A stretch of 64,000 bases of DNA from Saccharothrix sp. NRRL B-16348. Lineage in GTDB: Bacteria; Actinomycetota; Actinomycetes; Mycobacteriales; Pseudonocardiaceae. Shown piece by piece: positions 53,357 through 61,966 of the stretch. Under the pieces are notes generated by a model. It was not told the DNA's origin and did no database searches. It saw nothing but the letters and a program-made list of their open reading frames with translations. Made by a program: the position numbers and the translations under genes. The stretch spans positions 1 to 64,000 of the forward strand of contig NZ_LGED01000229.1 of the NCBI RefSeq assembly GCF_001280085.1, written 5' to 3'. Each line of letters starts with the position of its first letter. Within the stretch, counting starts at the first letter, position 1.

Positions 53357-54625
53357 GTGAAAACCAGAGGGTTTCGTGTTGCCTCCGCCGTGGCGGCGGG
53401 TGCGCTGGTGCTGGCGGCCTGCGGCGGTCAGCCGGCCGAGAGTCCGGCGGGCGCGGACGACGGCGCGGTGCTGACGCTGTGGACCCGTGCCGCGACCGAA
53501 TCGGTGTCCAAGGCCTACGCCGACGCCTACAACGCCACCCACCGCAACAAGGTGGAGGTGACCGCCTACCCGAACGAGGAGTACCCGGCCAAGCTCGCGT
53601 CGGCGGCGGGCGCGAAGTCGCTGCCCGACCTGTTCGCGGCCGACGTGGTGTTCGCGCCCCAGTACGCCTCCCAGGGCCTGTGGGCGGACGTCACCGAGCG
53701 GCTCGCCGCGCTGCCGGTGAAGGACCGGCTCGCGCCGTCGCACCTGAAGGCGGGCACGTGGGAGGGCGCGAACTTCGCGCTGCCGCACACGATCGACCTG
53801 TCCGTTCTGCTGTACAACAAGGACCTGTACGCCAAGGCGGGCCTCGACCCGGAGAAACCGCCGCGCACCCTGCGCGAGTTCGCCGACCACGCCCGCAAGG
53901 TCGACCGGCTCGGCGGTGACGTCAACGGCACGTACTTCGGCGGCAACTGCGGCGGCTGCGTCGAGTTCACCCTGTGGCCGTCGGTGTGGGCGGCGAACGG
54001 CGACGTGCTCGACCCCGACGGCGAGGAGGCGAAGGTCGACTCGCCGGAGATGGCCGACGTGTTCGCCCTCTACCGCGAGCTGTACGAGGAGGGCGTGGCC
54101 GCGCCCGCGTCCAAGGACGAGGCCGGCCCGACCTGGCTGGGCGCGTTGCAGAGCGGGAACGTCGGCATCGCGCCCGCGCCGTCGGTCTGGCTGGACGCGT
54201 TGGAGCAGAAAGGGCTGAAGCTCGGCGTGGCCCCGATCAGCGGTCTCACCGGCGGCGAGTCCACGTTCGTCGGCGGTGACGCGCTCGGCATCGGGGCGAC
54301 CACGGAGAAGGTGGAGCAGGCGTGGGACTTCCTGTCCTGGACCACGTCCGACGAGGCGCAGGTCGAGGTCGTCGCCAAGAACAAGGGCGTGCCGACGCGC
54401 ACCGACCTGGCGGAGAACAAGTACTCCTCGGCCGATCCGCGCACCGTGCTGGTCAACGGCCTGGTGGCCAAGGGCCGCACGCCGTACGCGCGCAACTTCA
54501 ACGTCTCGTTCAACGACCCGCAGAGCCCGTGGCTGCAAACCGTCCGGGGCGCGCTGTTCGGTGACGCGGGCACGGCGTTGGCCGACGGCAACACCGCCAT
54601 CACCAAGTCGCTCCAGCAGGGCTGA
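53357..54625 (+). CDS. Sugar ABC transporter solute-binding lipoprotein
   Basis: Extracytoplasmic binding lipoprotein of 422 residues with lipobox LVLAACGG (Cys near residue 22). The type 1 extracellular family pattern follows (VLTLWTRAATESVSKAYADA, LPDLFAADVVF, FALPHTIDLSVLLYNKDLYA). It probably binds an arabino-oligosaccharide. GTG at 53357 after AAAGGAGAG. It precedes two permease genes; the ATPase is missing and is likely a shared MsiK-like protein encoded elsewhere. Confidence 0.93.
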   Translation: MKTRGFRVASAVAAGALVLAACGGQPAESPAGADDGAVLTLWTRAATESVSKAYADAYNATHRNKVEVTAYPNEEYPAKLASAAGAKSLPDLFAADVVFAPQYASQGLWADVTERLAALPVKDRLAPSHLKAGTWEGANFALPHTIDLSVLLYNKDLYAKAGLDPEKPPRTLREFADHARKVDRLGGDVNGTYFGGNCGGCVEFTLWPSVWAANGDVLDPDGEEAKVDSPEMADVFALYRELYEEGVAAPASKDEAGPTWLGALQSGNVGIAPAPSVWLDALEQKGLKLGVAPISGLTGGESTFVGGDALGIGATTEKVEQAWDFLSWTTSDEAQVEVVAKNKGVPTRTDLAENKYSSADPRTVLVNGLVAKGRTPYARNFNVSFNDPQSPWLQTVRGALFGDAGTALADGNTAITKSLQQG

Positions 54626-54644
54626 GCGGCCACGGGAGGCTCGG

Positions 54645-55640
54645 ATGCCCACGACGACGACGTCAGACCCGGGAACGACGTCACACCCAGGACCGACGGG
54701 AAACCCAGGACCGACGGGAACACCGAGCACGGGAGCGCGGCGCGGGCAGTCACGACCCGCGAGGCGTGGGCGCAGGCTGCGCGCGCTCGTCGGCGCCGCG
54801 TACGCCGCACCGACCGCCGTGATGGTGGGGCTGTTCTTCCTGGTGCCGTTGGCGCTCGTGGTCTGGATGTCCCTGCACCGCTGGCCGTTGCTGGGCAAGG
54901 CGAAGTTCAACGCGCCCGCCAACTACAGCGGCATCGCCGAGGACGAGCTGCTGCGCTCGGCGGCCTGGTTCACGGTCAAGTACACGGTGATCATCACGGT
55001 GCTGCTGTTCGTGGTCGCGTTCGGGCTGGCGCTGCTGGTGCAGCACCGGCGGCCCGGCGTCGGCTTCTTCCGCACCGCGTTCTTCCTGCCGATGGCGGTC
55101 GGGTTCGCCAGCGCGTCCCTGCTGTTCCTCGGCCTGCTCAGCGACGAGATCGGCCCGGTGACCGACCTGCTGTCGTGGCTCGGGCTGGTCGACGGGTACG
55201 TGTCGTGGACCAGCGGCAGCCCGGACTCGGCGCTCGGGTCGGCGGTGCTGCTGGTGCTGTGGCGGTTCGCCGGGTTCACCATGCTGATCCTGCTCACCGG
55301 GCTGCACGCGATCCCGCCGGACGTGTACGAGGCCGCGCGGGTGGACGGCGCGAACCGGTGGCAGACGTTCCGGCGGATCACGGTGCCGCTGATGCGGCCG
55401 ACGATCGCGCTGGTGCTCACGCTGATGACGACGGGCTCGCTGCTGGCGTTCGACCAGTTCTGGATCCTCACCCGCGGCGGGCCGGACAACAGCACCACCT
55501 CGCTGGTGATGGTGATCTACCGGGAGGCGTTCATCCGGCTCGACCTCGGCTCGGCCGCGGGCATCTCGGTGGTGCTGCTGGTCGTGCTCGTGGTGTTCAA
55601 CGCCCTCCAGTTCCGCGTGCTGCGCCGGAGGTCGTCGTGA
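54645..55640 (+). CDS. Sugar ABC transporter permease, inner component 1
   Basis: Membrane protein of 331 residues with six helices. A Pro/Thr/Arg-rich cytoplasmic N-terminus of about 45 residues, longer than usual, precedes the first helix. The EAA loop reads EAARVDGANRWQTFRRITVPL, by which the ATPase would contact it. MalF/UgpA-like. The next gene begins within its stop (GTGA). Confidence 0.93.
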   Translation: MPTTTTSDPGTTSHPGPTGNPGPTGTPSTGARRGQSRPARRGRRLRALVGAAYAAPTAVMVGLFFLVPLALVVWMSLHRWPLLGKAKFNAPANYSGIAEDELLRSAAWFTVKYTVIITVLLFVVAFGLALLVQHRRPGVGFFRTAFFLPMAVGFASASLLFLGLLSDEIGPVTDLLSWLGLVDGYVSWTSGSPDSALGSAVLLVLWRFAGFTMLILLTGLHAIPPDVYEAARVDGANRWQTFRRITVPLMRPTIALVLTLMTTGSLLAFDQFWILTRGGPDNSTTSLVMVIYREAFIRLDLGSAAGISVVLLVVLVVFNALQFRVLRRRSS

Positions 55641-56443
55641 AGACCACCGCGGGCAGCCGCCGGGGCTACTACGTCACCGGCGCGGCGTTGGCGATCCTGT
55701 TCCTGTTCCCGCTGGTGTGGGCCGGGTTCGCGTCCGTGCGCACGGACACCGGCTTCGGGTTGGAGAACTACGACCGGCTGTTCACCTCCGCCAACGGCGT
55801 GCGGCTCCAGCACGTGCTCAACAGCGTGGTCGTCAGCGCGCTCACGGTGGGCGGCACGCTGTTCATCGCCACGCTGGGCGGCTACGCGTTCGGCCGGTTC
55901 CGGTTCCCCGGCCGTGACGTGCTGTTCCTGCTGACGCTGGCCATCCTGATGGTGCCGTACGCGACGATCCTCATCGCCCTGTACGTGCTGCTGGGCTGGT
56001 TGGGGCTGGAGGACTCGCTGGTCGGGCTGAGCCTGGTGCTCATCACGTTCCAGCTGCCGTTCTCGGTGTTCATGATGCGCAACTCGTTCGAGGCCGTGCC
56101 GGTCGAGCTGGAGGAGTCGGCCCGGGTCGACGGCTGCACCAGCGTCGGCACGCTCGTCCGGATCATGCTGCCCGCCGTGCGGCCGGGGCTGGTCACCGTG
56201 GGCCTGTTCGCGTTCCTGACCTCGTGGAGCGAGTTCTTCGCGCCGCTCATCCTGCTCAACTCGACCGACAAGTTCACCACCACCCTCGCCGTGGTCAACC
56301 TGCGCACCGCGAGCCACGGGTCGATCGACTACGCCGCGCTCGAAGCGGGAGTGGTGTTCATGGCAGTGCCCTGCCTCGTGCTCTTCGCCGCCATGCAACG
56401 CAGCTACGTCCGCGGGTTCACCTCAGGCGCCGTGAAGGGCTGA
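55637..56443 (+). CDS. Sugar ABC transporter permease, inner component 2
   Basis: Membrane protein of 268 residues with six helices, MalG/UgpE-like. The EAA loop reads ESARVDGCTSVGTLVRIMLP. GTG at 55637 overlaps the upstream stop (GTGA), so the permeases are coupled. Together with the binding protein it forms an importer for sugars released by the arabinosidases. Confidence 0.94.
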   Translation: MKTTAGSRRGYYVTGAALAILFLFPLVWAGFASVRTDTGFGLENYDRLFTSANGVRLQHVLNSVVVSALTVGGTLFIATLGGYAFGRFRFPGRDVLFLLTLAILMVPYATILIALYVLLGWLGLEDSLVGLSLVLITFQLPFSVFMMRNSFEAVPVELEESARVDGCTSVGTLVRIMLPAVRPGLVTVGLFAFLTSWSEFFAPLILLNSTDKFTTTLAVVNLRTASHGSIDYAALEAGVVFMAVPCLVLFAAMQRSYVRGFTSGAVKG

Positions 56444-56493
56444 GCCCGCCGGACCGGTGCTGCTTTCGTCCGGCAACCGGAAGGAAGATCGTC

Positions 56494-57786
56494 GTGTCAC
56501 GATCATGGAAGAGAACCCTGCTCACCACGCTCGCCGGCGCGGTCGCCATCAGCGGCGCGGTCGCCGCGACCACGCCCGCCGCCGTGGCCGCGCCCGGCGA
56601 CAACCTCGCGTGGACGGCCACCGCCAGCGCCTCGTACACGTCGCCGTGGGAGAGCATCGCGGCGGTCCGGGACGGGATCGACCCGCCGCGCTCCAACGAC
56701 ACGCAGAACCCGCGCTGGGGCACGTGGCCCAACCAGGGTCAGCAGTGGGTCGACCTGACGTGGCCCGCCACCCAGACGATCCGGGCCGCCGAGGTGTACT
56801 TCTTCGACGACGGCGGCGGCGTCCGCGTGCCCGCGTCCTGGCGGCTCCAGTCCTGGAACGGCAGCGCGTACGTCGACGTGACGGGCGCGAGCGGCTACCC
56901 GGTGGCGGTCGACCGCTACAACCTCGTCACGTTCGCCGCGGTCACCACGACCCGGCTGCGGGTTTTGCTGGAGAGCGGCGGCGCGTCCGTCGGCCTGCTG
57001 GAGGTCAAGGCGCACACCACCGCGCCCGGCAACCCCGGCACCCCGGCCGACTGGAACCCGCCCGCGAACCTGGTCACCCCGCTCAACGAGGTGTGGGCGC
57101 ACCAGGAGTCCACCTACGGAGACCTGTACGGGTTCCGCAACTACGGCTGGGACCAGGTGTTCGCCAACGGCGGCTACCTGAACTTCTGCGTCCGCTGGGA
57201 CTCGCCCGCCACGGTGACGGCCGCGCTGCGCGACCAGATCCACGCGAAGCTGGCCCAGCAGTACAAGAAGTGGATGGACGTGATGGCAGGCCACAACAAC
57301 TGGCCGTACGCGTCCGTGCCGATCAAGGTGGTCGGCTGGGCGGTGCGCGACCGGGCCCAGCTGCAGTGGTCGGACACCTCGGTCGACATCTACGTGAACA
57401 ACATCCGGGAGAACGCGCCCCAGTGCGCCGAGGGCTGCGGCCGCTTCTTCAACCGCAACGGCAGCTACCCGAACTGCCCCGGCGGCACACCGCGCCACTA
57501 CGACCAGTCGCTGTGGCTGACCACCGGTTTCGGCGGCGGCGCGGGCGGCGACTGGGGCCAGCGGATGGCCAGCGAGTACTTCGTCAACAACCTCGACAAC
57601 GACAGCATGACCATCCTCCTGCACGAGATCGGTCACACGTTCGGGCTGGACGACATCTACGACTGGACGCCGACCGGCGTCGGCGGGTTCATCATGAAGG
57701 CGGGCAGCTCGGCCACGATCACCGACTTCGACCGCTGGATGCTGCGCGACTGGTGGCGGCACCTGAAGAGCCGCTACGGCCGCTGA
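56494..57786 (+). CDS. Secreted HExxH zinc-protease-like protein with F5/8C-type domain
   Basis: Exported protein of 430 residues. Signal peptide 1 to about 33. An N-terminal discoidin/F5/8C-like domain (about 35-170) is close to the C-terminal domain of the GH43 enzyme encoded downstream (shared WESIAA/WESLAA, WGTWP, QWVDLTWP and SWNGSAYVDV patterns). A second domain carries HEIGHTFGLDD with His377, Glu378, His381 and Asp387, an active zinc pattern with Asp as third ligand. A possible Met-turn (GFIMKAGS) follows. Metzincin-like. GTG at 56494 follows AAGGAAG. The presence of a protease in a polysaccharide locus suggests attack on glycoprotein-linked arabinosides. Confidence 0.85.
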   Translation: MSRSWKRTLLTTLAGAVAISGAVAATTPAAVAAPGDNLAWTATASASYTSPWESIAAVRDGIDPPRSNDTQNPRWGTWPNQGQQWVDLTWPATQTIRAAEVYFFDDGGGVRVPASWRLQSWNGSAYVDVTGASGYPVAVDRYNLVTFAAVTTTRLRVLLESGGASVGLLEVKAHTTAPGNPGTPADWNPPANLVTPLNEVWAHQESTYGDLYGFRNYGWDQVFANGGYLNFCVRWDSPATVTAALRDQIHAKLAQQYKKWMDVMAGHNNWPYASVPIKVVGWAVRDRAQLQWSDTSVDIYVNNIRENAPQCAEGCGRFFNRNGSYPNCPGGTPRHYDQSLWLTTGFGGGAGGDWGQRMASEYFVNNLDNDSMTILLHEIGHTFGLDDIYDWTPTGVGGFIMKAGSSATITDFDRWMLRDWWRHLKSRYGR

Positions 57787-57791
57787 GCGAC

Positions 57792-57829
57792 GCCGTCGCC
57801 CCCGGAGGCCCTGCACCGGGGGCGGCGGC
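57792..57829. terminator. Hairpin after the HExxH protein gene
   Basis: Arms 57792-57805 and 57816-57829 pair over 14 bases with one G-T wobble (core CGCCCCCGG/CCGGGGGCG) and a 10-base loop. It may end or attenuate the importer-protease transcript. Confidence 0.6.
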
Positions 57830-57880
57830 CCTCCTCGCCGCCGCGAGTCCTGTGCCACCACGTCACGGAAGGTGACGCGC

Positions 57881-60379
57881 ATGTCCCTGCCCACTCCATC
57901 ACGTCGTGCCGTGCTGCGGGCGGGCGCGGTGGTCGCCTCGGCCACCGCCCTGCCTGCGTTGACCACCGCCGCCGCCACCGCCGACCCGGTTGCCGCCGCC
58001 GCGAGACCGGACACGGGCGTCTCGGCGCACGCGTTCCCGCTCGGCGCGGTGGCGCTGCCGGCCGGACCGTTCCAGACCAACACCTCCCGCACGCACGCCT
58101 ACCTCAAGTTCCTCGACGCCGACCGGCTGCTGCACACGTTCCGCGTCAACGTCGGCCTGCCGTCGTCGGCCGTCCCTTGTGGAGGGTGGGAGTCGCCGAC
58201 CACCGAGCTGCGCGGCCACTCCACCGGCCACGTGCTGACCGCGCTCGCCCAGGCGTTCGCGAGCACCGGCGACACCGCGTTCCGCGCCAAGGGCGACCAC
58301 CTGGTCGCGCAACTGGCGATCTGCCAGGACCGGGCGTCGGCCGCCGGGTTCAACACCGGCTACCTGTCCGCGTTCCCGGAGAGCTTCATCGACCGCGTGG
58401 AGGCCCGGCAGCAGGTCTGGGCGCCTTACTACACCCTGCACAAGATCATGGCGGGTCTGCTGGACATGCACCTGCTGGCGGGCAACGCCCAGGCGCTCAC
58501 CGTGCTGACCCGCATGGCCGCGTGGGTCGGTTGGCGCAACGGCAGGCTGACGCTCGCGCAGCGGCAGAACATGCTCAAGACCGAGTTCGGCGGCATGAAC
58601 GAGGTGCTGGCCAACCTCCACCAGCTCACCGGCGACCCGGCGCACCTCACGGCCGCCCAGTACTTCGACCACGCGGAGGTCTTCGACCCGTTGGCCGCGA
58701 ACACCGACGCGCTCAACGGCTACCACGCCAACACCCAGATCCCGAAGGCGCTCGGCGCGATCCGCGAGTACCACGCCACCGGCCTGACCCGGTACCGCGA
58801 CATCGCCACCAACTTCTGGCACATCGTGGTCGGCTCGCACACCTACGCCATCGGCGGCAACTCCAACGGCGAGTACTTCAAGGCGCCCGGCCGGATCGCG
58901 TCGGAGCTGTCCGACCACACGTGCGAGTGCTGCAACACCTACAACATGCTCAAGCTGACCCGCCAGCTGTTCCGCACCGACCCGAGCGCGCACTACTTCG
59001 ACTTCCACGAGAAGGCCCTCTACAACCACCTGCTCGGCGGGCAGAACCCGTCGTCCGCGCACGGCCACCACAGCTACTACGTGCCGCTGCGGCCCGGCGG
59101 TCAGCGCACGTACAGCAACGACTACCAGGACTTCACCTGCTGCCACGGCACCGGGATGGAGACCAACACCAAGCACGGCGACAGCATCTACTTCCACGCC
59201 GGCAACACCTTGTACGTCAACCTGTTCATCGCCTCAACGCTCACCTGGCCGGGCCGGGGGATCACCGTGCGGCAGGACACCGGGTTCCCCGAGTCGGCGG
59301 CCACCCGGCTCACCGTCACCGGGTCCGGCCCGATCGACCTGCGCGTGCGCGTCCCGTCCTGGGCCGCCGGCGCCCAGCTCAAGCTCAACGGCGTGGTGCA
59401 GGACGTGCCGACCGTGCCGGGCACGTACGCGCGCCTGGACCGGACGTGGAGCAGCGGCGACGTCGTGGACCTCAGCCTGCCGATGGCGCTGACCCGGGAA
59501 CCCGCGCCGGACAACCCGGCCGTGCAGGCGGTCAAGCACGGCCCGATCGTGCTCGCGGGCGGCTACGGCACGACGAACCTGACGTCCATGCCCACGCTCC
59601 AGCCCGCGACCCTGCGTGCGACGACCACACCGTTGCGGTACACGGCGACGGCGAGCACGGGCCAGGTGACGCTGCTGCCGTTCTACCAGGCGCACGGCCA
59701 GCGCTACACGGTCTACTGGAACGTCACCGACACGCCCGCGCCGCCGCCGTTCATCGCGCACTACCCGTTCGACGAGGCGGCGGGCTCGGTGGCGGCCGAC
59801 GCCACCGGCAACGGCCGGACCGCGACCCTCGCCGGCGGCGCGCGGTGGACGACGGGACGCACCGGCTCGGCGGTCGACCTCGGCGGGGCCGGCGAGCACG
59901 TGCTGCTGCCCGCGGGCCTGCTGGCGGGTGCGACGGCGTTCAGCGTGGCCACCTGGGTGTGGCTGGGCGCGGTGGCCACGTGGGCGCGCGTGTTCGACTT
60001 CGGCGCCGGTCCCAGCACGTGCCTGTTCCTCACGCCGCGCAGCTCGGCGGGCGGCGCGAGGTTCGCCATCACCACCGGCGGCGCGGGCGCCGAGCAGCGC
60101 GTCGACGCGCCGTCACCGCTGCCCGCCGGCGCGTGGACGCACGTCGCCGTGACGCAGACCGGCAACCTCGGCGTGCTCTACGTCAACGGCGTCGAGGTGG
60201 CCCGCAACACGGCGCTTACCGTGCGGCCCGCCGCGCTCGGCAGCACCACGCAGAACTGGATCGGGCGCTCCCAGTACGCGGGCGACCCCTACCTGGACGG
60301 CGCCGTGGACGGTTTCCGCGTCCACGGCCGCGCCCTCACCGCCGCCGAAGTGGCCGACCTGCACGCGACCGGCCGTTAG
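57881..60379 (+). CDS. Secreted GH127-type arabinofuranosidase with LamG domain
   Basis: Exported enzyme of 832 residues. A twin-arginine signal (SRRAVLRAG, then hydrophobic core, to about 45) suggests folded export by Tat. The DUF1680/GH127 catalytic domain (about 55-620) shows the characteristic TCECCNTYNMLK (Cys348, Cys350, Cys351) and FTCCHGTGMET (Cys420, Cys421). A C-terminal LamG-like sugar-binding domain lies at about 626-832 (FIAHYPFDEAAGS, DGFRVHGRALTAAEV). It likely acts outside on plant arabinosides that the cytoplasmic GH127 finishes. ATG at 57881 is preferred over GTG 57872 by the Tat motif spacing. Confidence 0.93.
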   Translation: MSLPTPSRRAVLRAGAVVASATALPALTTAAATADPVAAAARPDTGVSAHAFPLGAVALPAGPFQTNTSRTHAYLKFLDADRLLHTFRVNVGLPSSAVPCGGWESPTTELRGHSTGHVLTALAQAFASTGDTAFRAKGDHLVAQLAICQDRASAAGFNTGYLSAFPESFIDRVEARQQVWAPYYTLHKIMAGLLDMHLLAGNAQALTVLTRMAAWVGWRNGRLTLAQRQNMLKTEFGGMNEVLANLHQLTGDPAHLTAAQYFDHAEVFDPLAANTDALNGYHANTQIPKALGAIREYHATGLTRYRDIATNFWHIVVGSHTYAIGGNSNGEYFKAPGRIASELSDHTCECCNTYNMLKLTRQLFRTDPSAHYFDFHEKALYNHLLGGQNPSSAHGHHSYYVPLRPGGQRTYSNDYQDFTCCHGTGMETNTKHGDSIYFHAGNTLYVNLFIASTLTWPGRGITVRQDTGFPESAATRLTVTGSGPIDLRVRVPSWAAGAQLKLNGVVQDVPTVPGTYARLDRTWSSGDVVDLSLPMALTREPAPDNPAVQAVKHGPIVLAGGYGTTNLTSMPTLQPATLRATTTPLRYTATASTGQVTLLPFYQAHGQRYTVYWNVTDTPAPPPFIAHYPFDEAAGSVAADATGNGRTATLAGGARWTTGRTGSAVDLGGAGEHVLLPAGLLAGATAFSVATWVWLGAVATWARVFDFGAGPSTCLFLTPRSSAGGARFAITTGGAGAEQRVDAPSPLPAGAWTHVAVTQTGNLGVLYVNGVEVARNTALTVRPAALGSTTQNWIGRSQYAGDPYLDGAVDGFRVHGRALTAAEVADLHATGR

Positions 60380-60541
60380 CGCCGCGACCGGCGACCTCCA
60401 CCGCGTCACCGCTCAGCGCGGCACCCGGCACCACGCCCACGGCCAACCAGGCCGAGGACGTGAGACCTCCGGCCGTCGGAACGCGGGCGCGGGCCGCCGG
60501 TCGCGGCACCAGTCCACATCCCCCACCGTTAGGACCCACCC

Positions 60542-61966
60542 ATGCGCACCCGACATCGGGCGGTGAAGCTGGGCGCGGCACTCGCGCTCGTCGCCTCCGC
60601 CGCCGTCGCACCGGCCGCGTTCGCGGCCAACCCGATCATCACGAGCTACTACACCGCCGATCCCGCGCCACTGGTCGTCGGCAACACGATGTACGTCTAC
60701 GCGGGCCGCGACGAAGCTCCCGCCGGCACGAACAACTTCGTCATGCGCGAGTGGCGGGTGCTGTCCTCGACGGACGCCGCCACGTGGACCGACCACGGCG
60801 CGCGGGCGAACATCGGCACGTTCCCGTGGGCCGGCGCGGACGCGTGGGCGAGCGAAGTGGAGCCGCGCGACGGCAAGTACTACTGGTACACCTCGGTCAA
60901 CGGCAACGGCGCGGGCTGGATGGACATCGGCGTGGCCGTCGGCGACAGCCCGCTCGGGCCGTTCCGCGACGCCAAGGGCGGTCCGCTGGTCAGCGACAGC
61001 ACGCCCAACTCGTCCGGGCTGAACATCGACCCCACCGTGTTCACCGACGACGACGGCCAGGCCTACCTCTACTGGGGCGGCTACTGGGGCGCGCGGGCGG
61101 CGAAGCTCAAGCCCAACATGATCGAGCTGGACGGCCCGGTCGTCACGCCGCAGGGCCTGGCGAACTTCTGGGAAGCGCCCTGGATGTTCAAGCGCAACGG
61201 CCTGTACTACATGATGTACGCGGCCAACGACACCAACGGCTGCGTGACCAACTCCAACTACGCCTGCCAGCGCTACGCCACCGCCACCAGCCCGCTGGGG
61301 CCGTGGACGCACCGCGGCGTCGTGCTCGACCAGGTCTCGTCGACCACCAACCACGCGGGCGTGGTGCAGTTCAACGGCCAGTGGTACATCGTCTACCACA
61401 ACGCGAACGCGCCCGGCGGCGGCAACTTCCGCCGTTCCGTCGCGGTGGACCTCCTGCAGTTCAACGCCGACGGCACGATGCGCAAGGTCACCCAGACCAC
61501 GACCGGCCCGCCGGCCAACCCCGGCGGCGGCACCGGCACGAACCTGGCACCCTCGGCGACCGCGTCCACGTCGCACGTCTCGGCGTGGGAGTCGTTGGCG
61601 GCGCTCAACAACGGCGGCACGCCCGCGAACTCGGCGGACCGCTCGAACCTCGCCTACGGCAACTGGCCCGAGCGCGGCACGCAGTGGGTCGAGTACCAGT
61701 GGCCGACCGCCAAGTCGGTCAACCGCGTGGCCACGTACTGGTTCGACGACGACCAGGGCATCGACCTGCCCGCGTCGTGCAAGGTCCAGTACTGGAACGG
61801 CAGCGCGTACGTGGACGTGCCGGGCCAGTCGGCGTGCGGCGTCGCCGGCAGCACGTTCAACACCACCACGTTCACCGCCGTGAACACCACGCGGCTGCGG
61901 TTGTCGATCACCTCGAAGCCCGACTTCTCGACGGGGGTGTTGGAATGGCAAGCCTTCCAGGCGTGA
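60542..61966 (+). CDS. Secreted GH43-family glycosidase with F5/8C-type domain
   Basis: Exported enzyme of 474 residues. Signal peptide 1-28. A five-bladed GH43 catalytic domain (about 30-310) has Asp40 (TADPAP), Asp163 (NIDPTVF) and Glu211 (WEAPW) as base, pKa modulator and acid. The C-terminal discoidin-like domain (about 335-474) resembles that of the secreted HExxH protein. GH43 covers arabinofuranosidases, arabinanases and beta-xylosidases; the specificity is not decided by sequence. It follows a 162-base gap (60380-60541) in which I see no gene or clear site. Confidence 0.92.
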   Translation: MRTRHRAVKLGAALALVASAAVAPAAFAANPIITSYYTADPAPLVVGNTMYVYAGRDEAPAGTNNFVMREWRVLSSTDAATWTDHGARANIGTFPWAGADAWASEVEPRDGKYYWYTSVNGNGAGWMDIGVAVGDSPLGPFRDAKGGPLVSDSTPNSSGLNIDPTVFTDDDGQAYLYWGGYWGARAAKLKPNMIELDGPVVTPQGLANFWEAPWMFKRNGLYYMMYAANDTNGCVTNSNYACQRYATATSPLGPWTHRGVVLDQVSSTTNHAGVVQFNGQWYIVYHNANAPGGGNFRRSVAVDLLQFNADGTMRKVTQTTTGPPANPGGGTGTNLAPSATASTSHVSAWESLAALNNGGTPANSADRSNLAYGNWPERGTQWVEYQWPTAKSVNRVATYWFDDDQGIDLPASCKVQYWNGSAYVDVPGQSACGVAGSTFNTTTFTAVNTTRLRLSITSKPDFSTGVLEWQAFQA

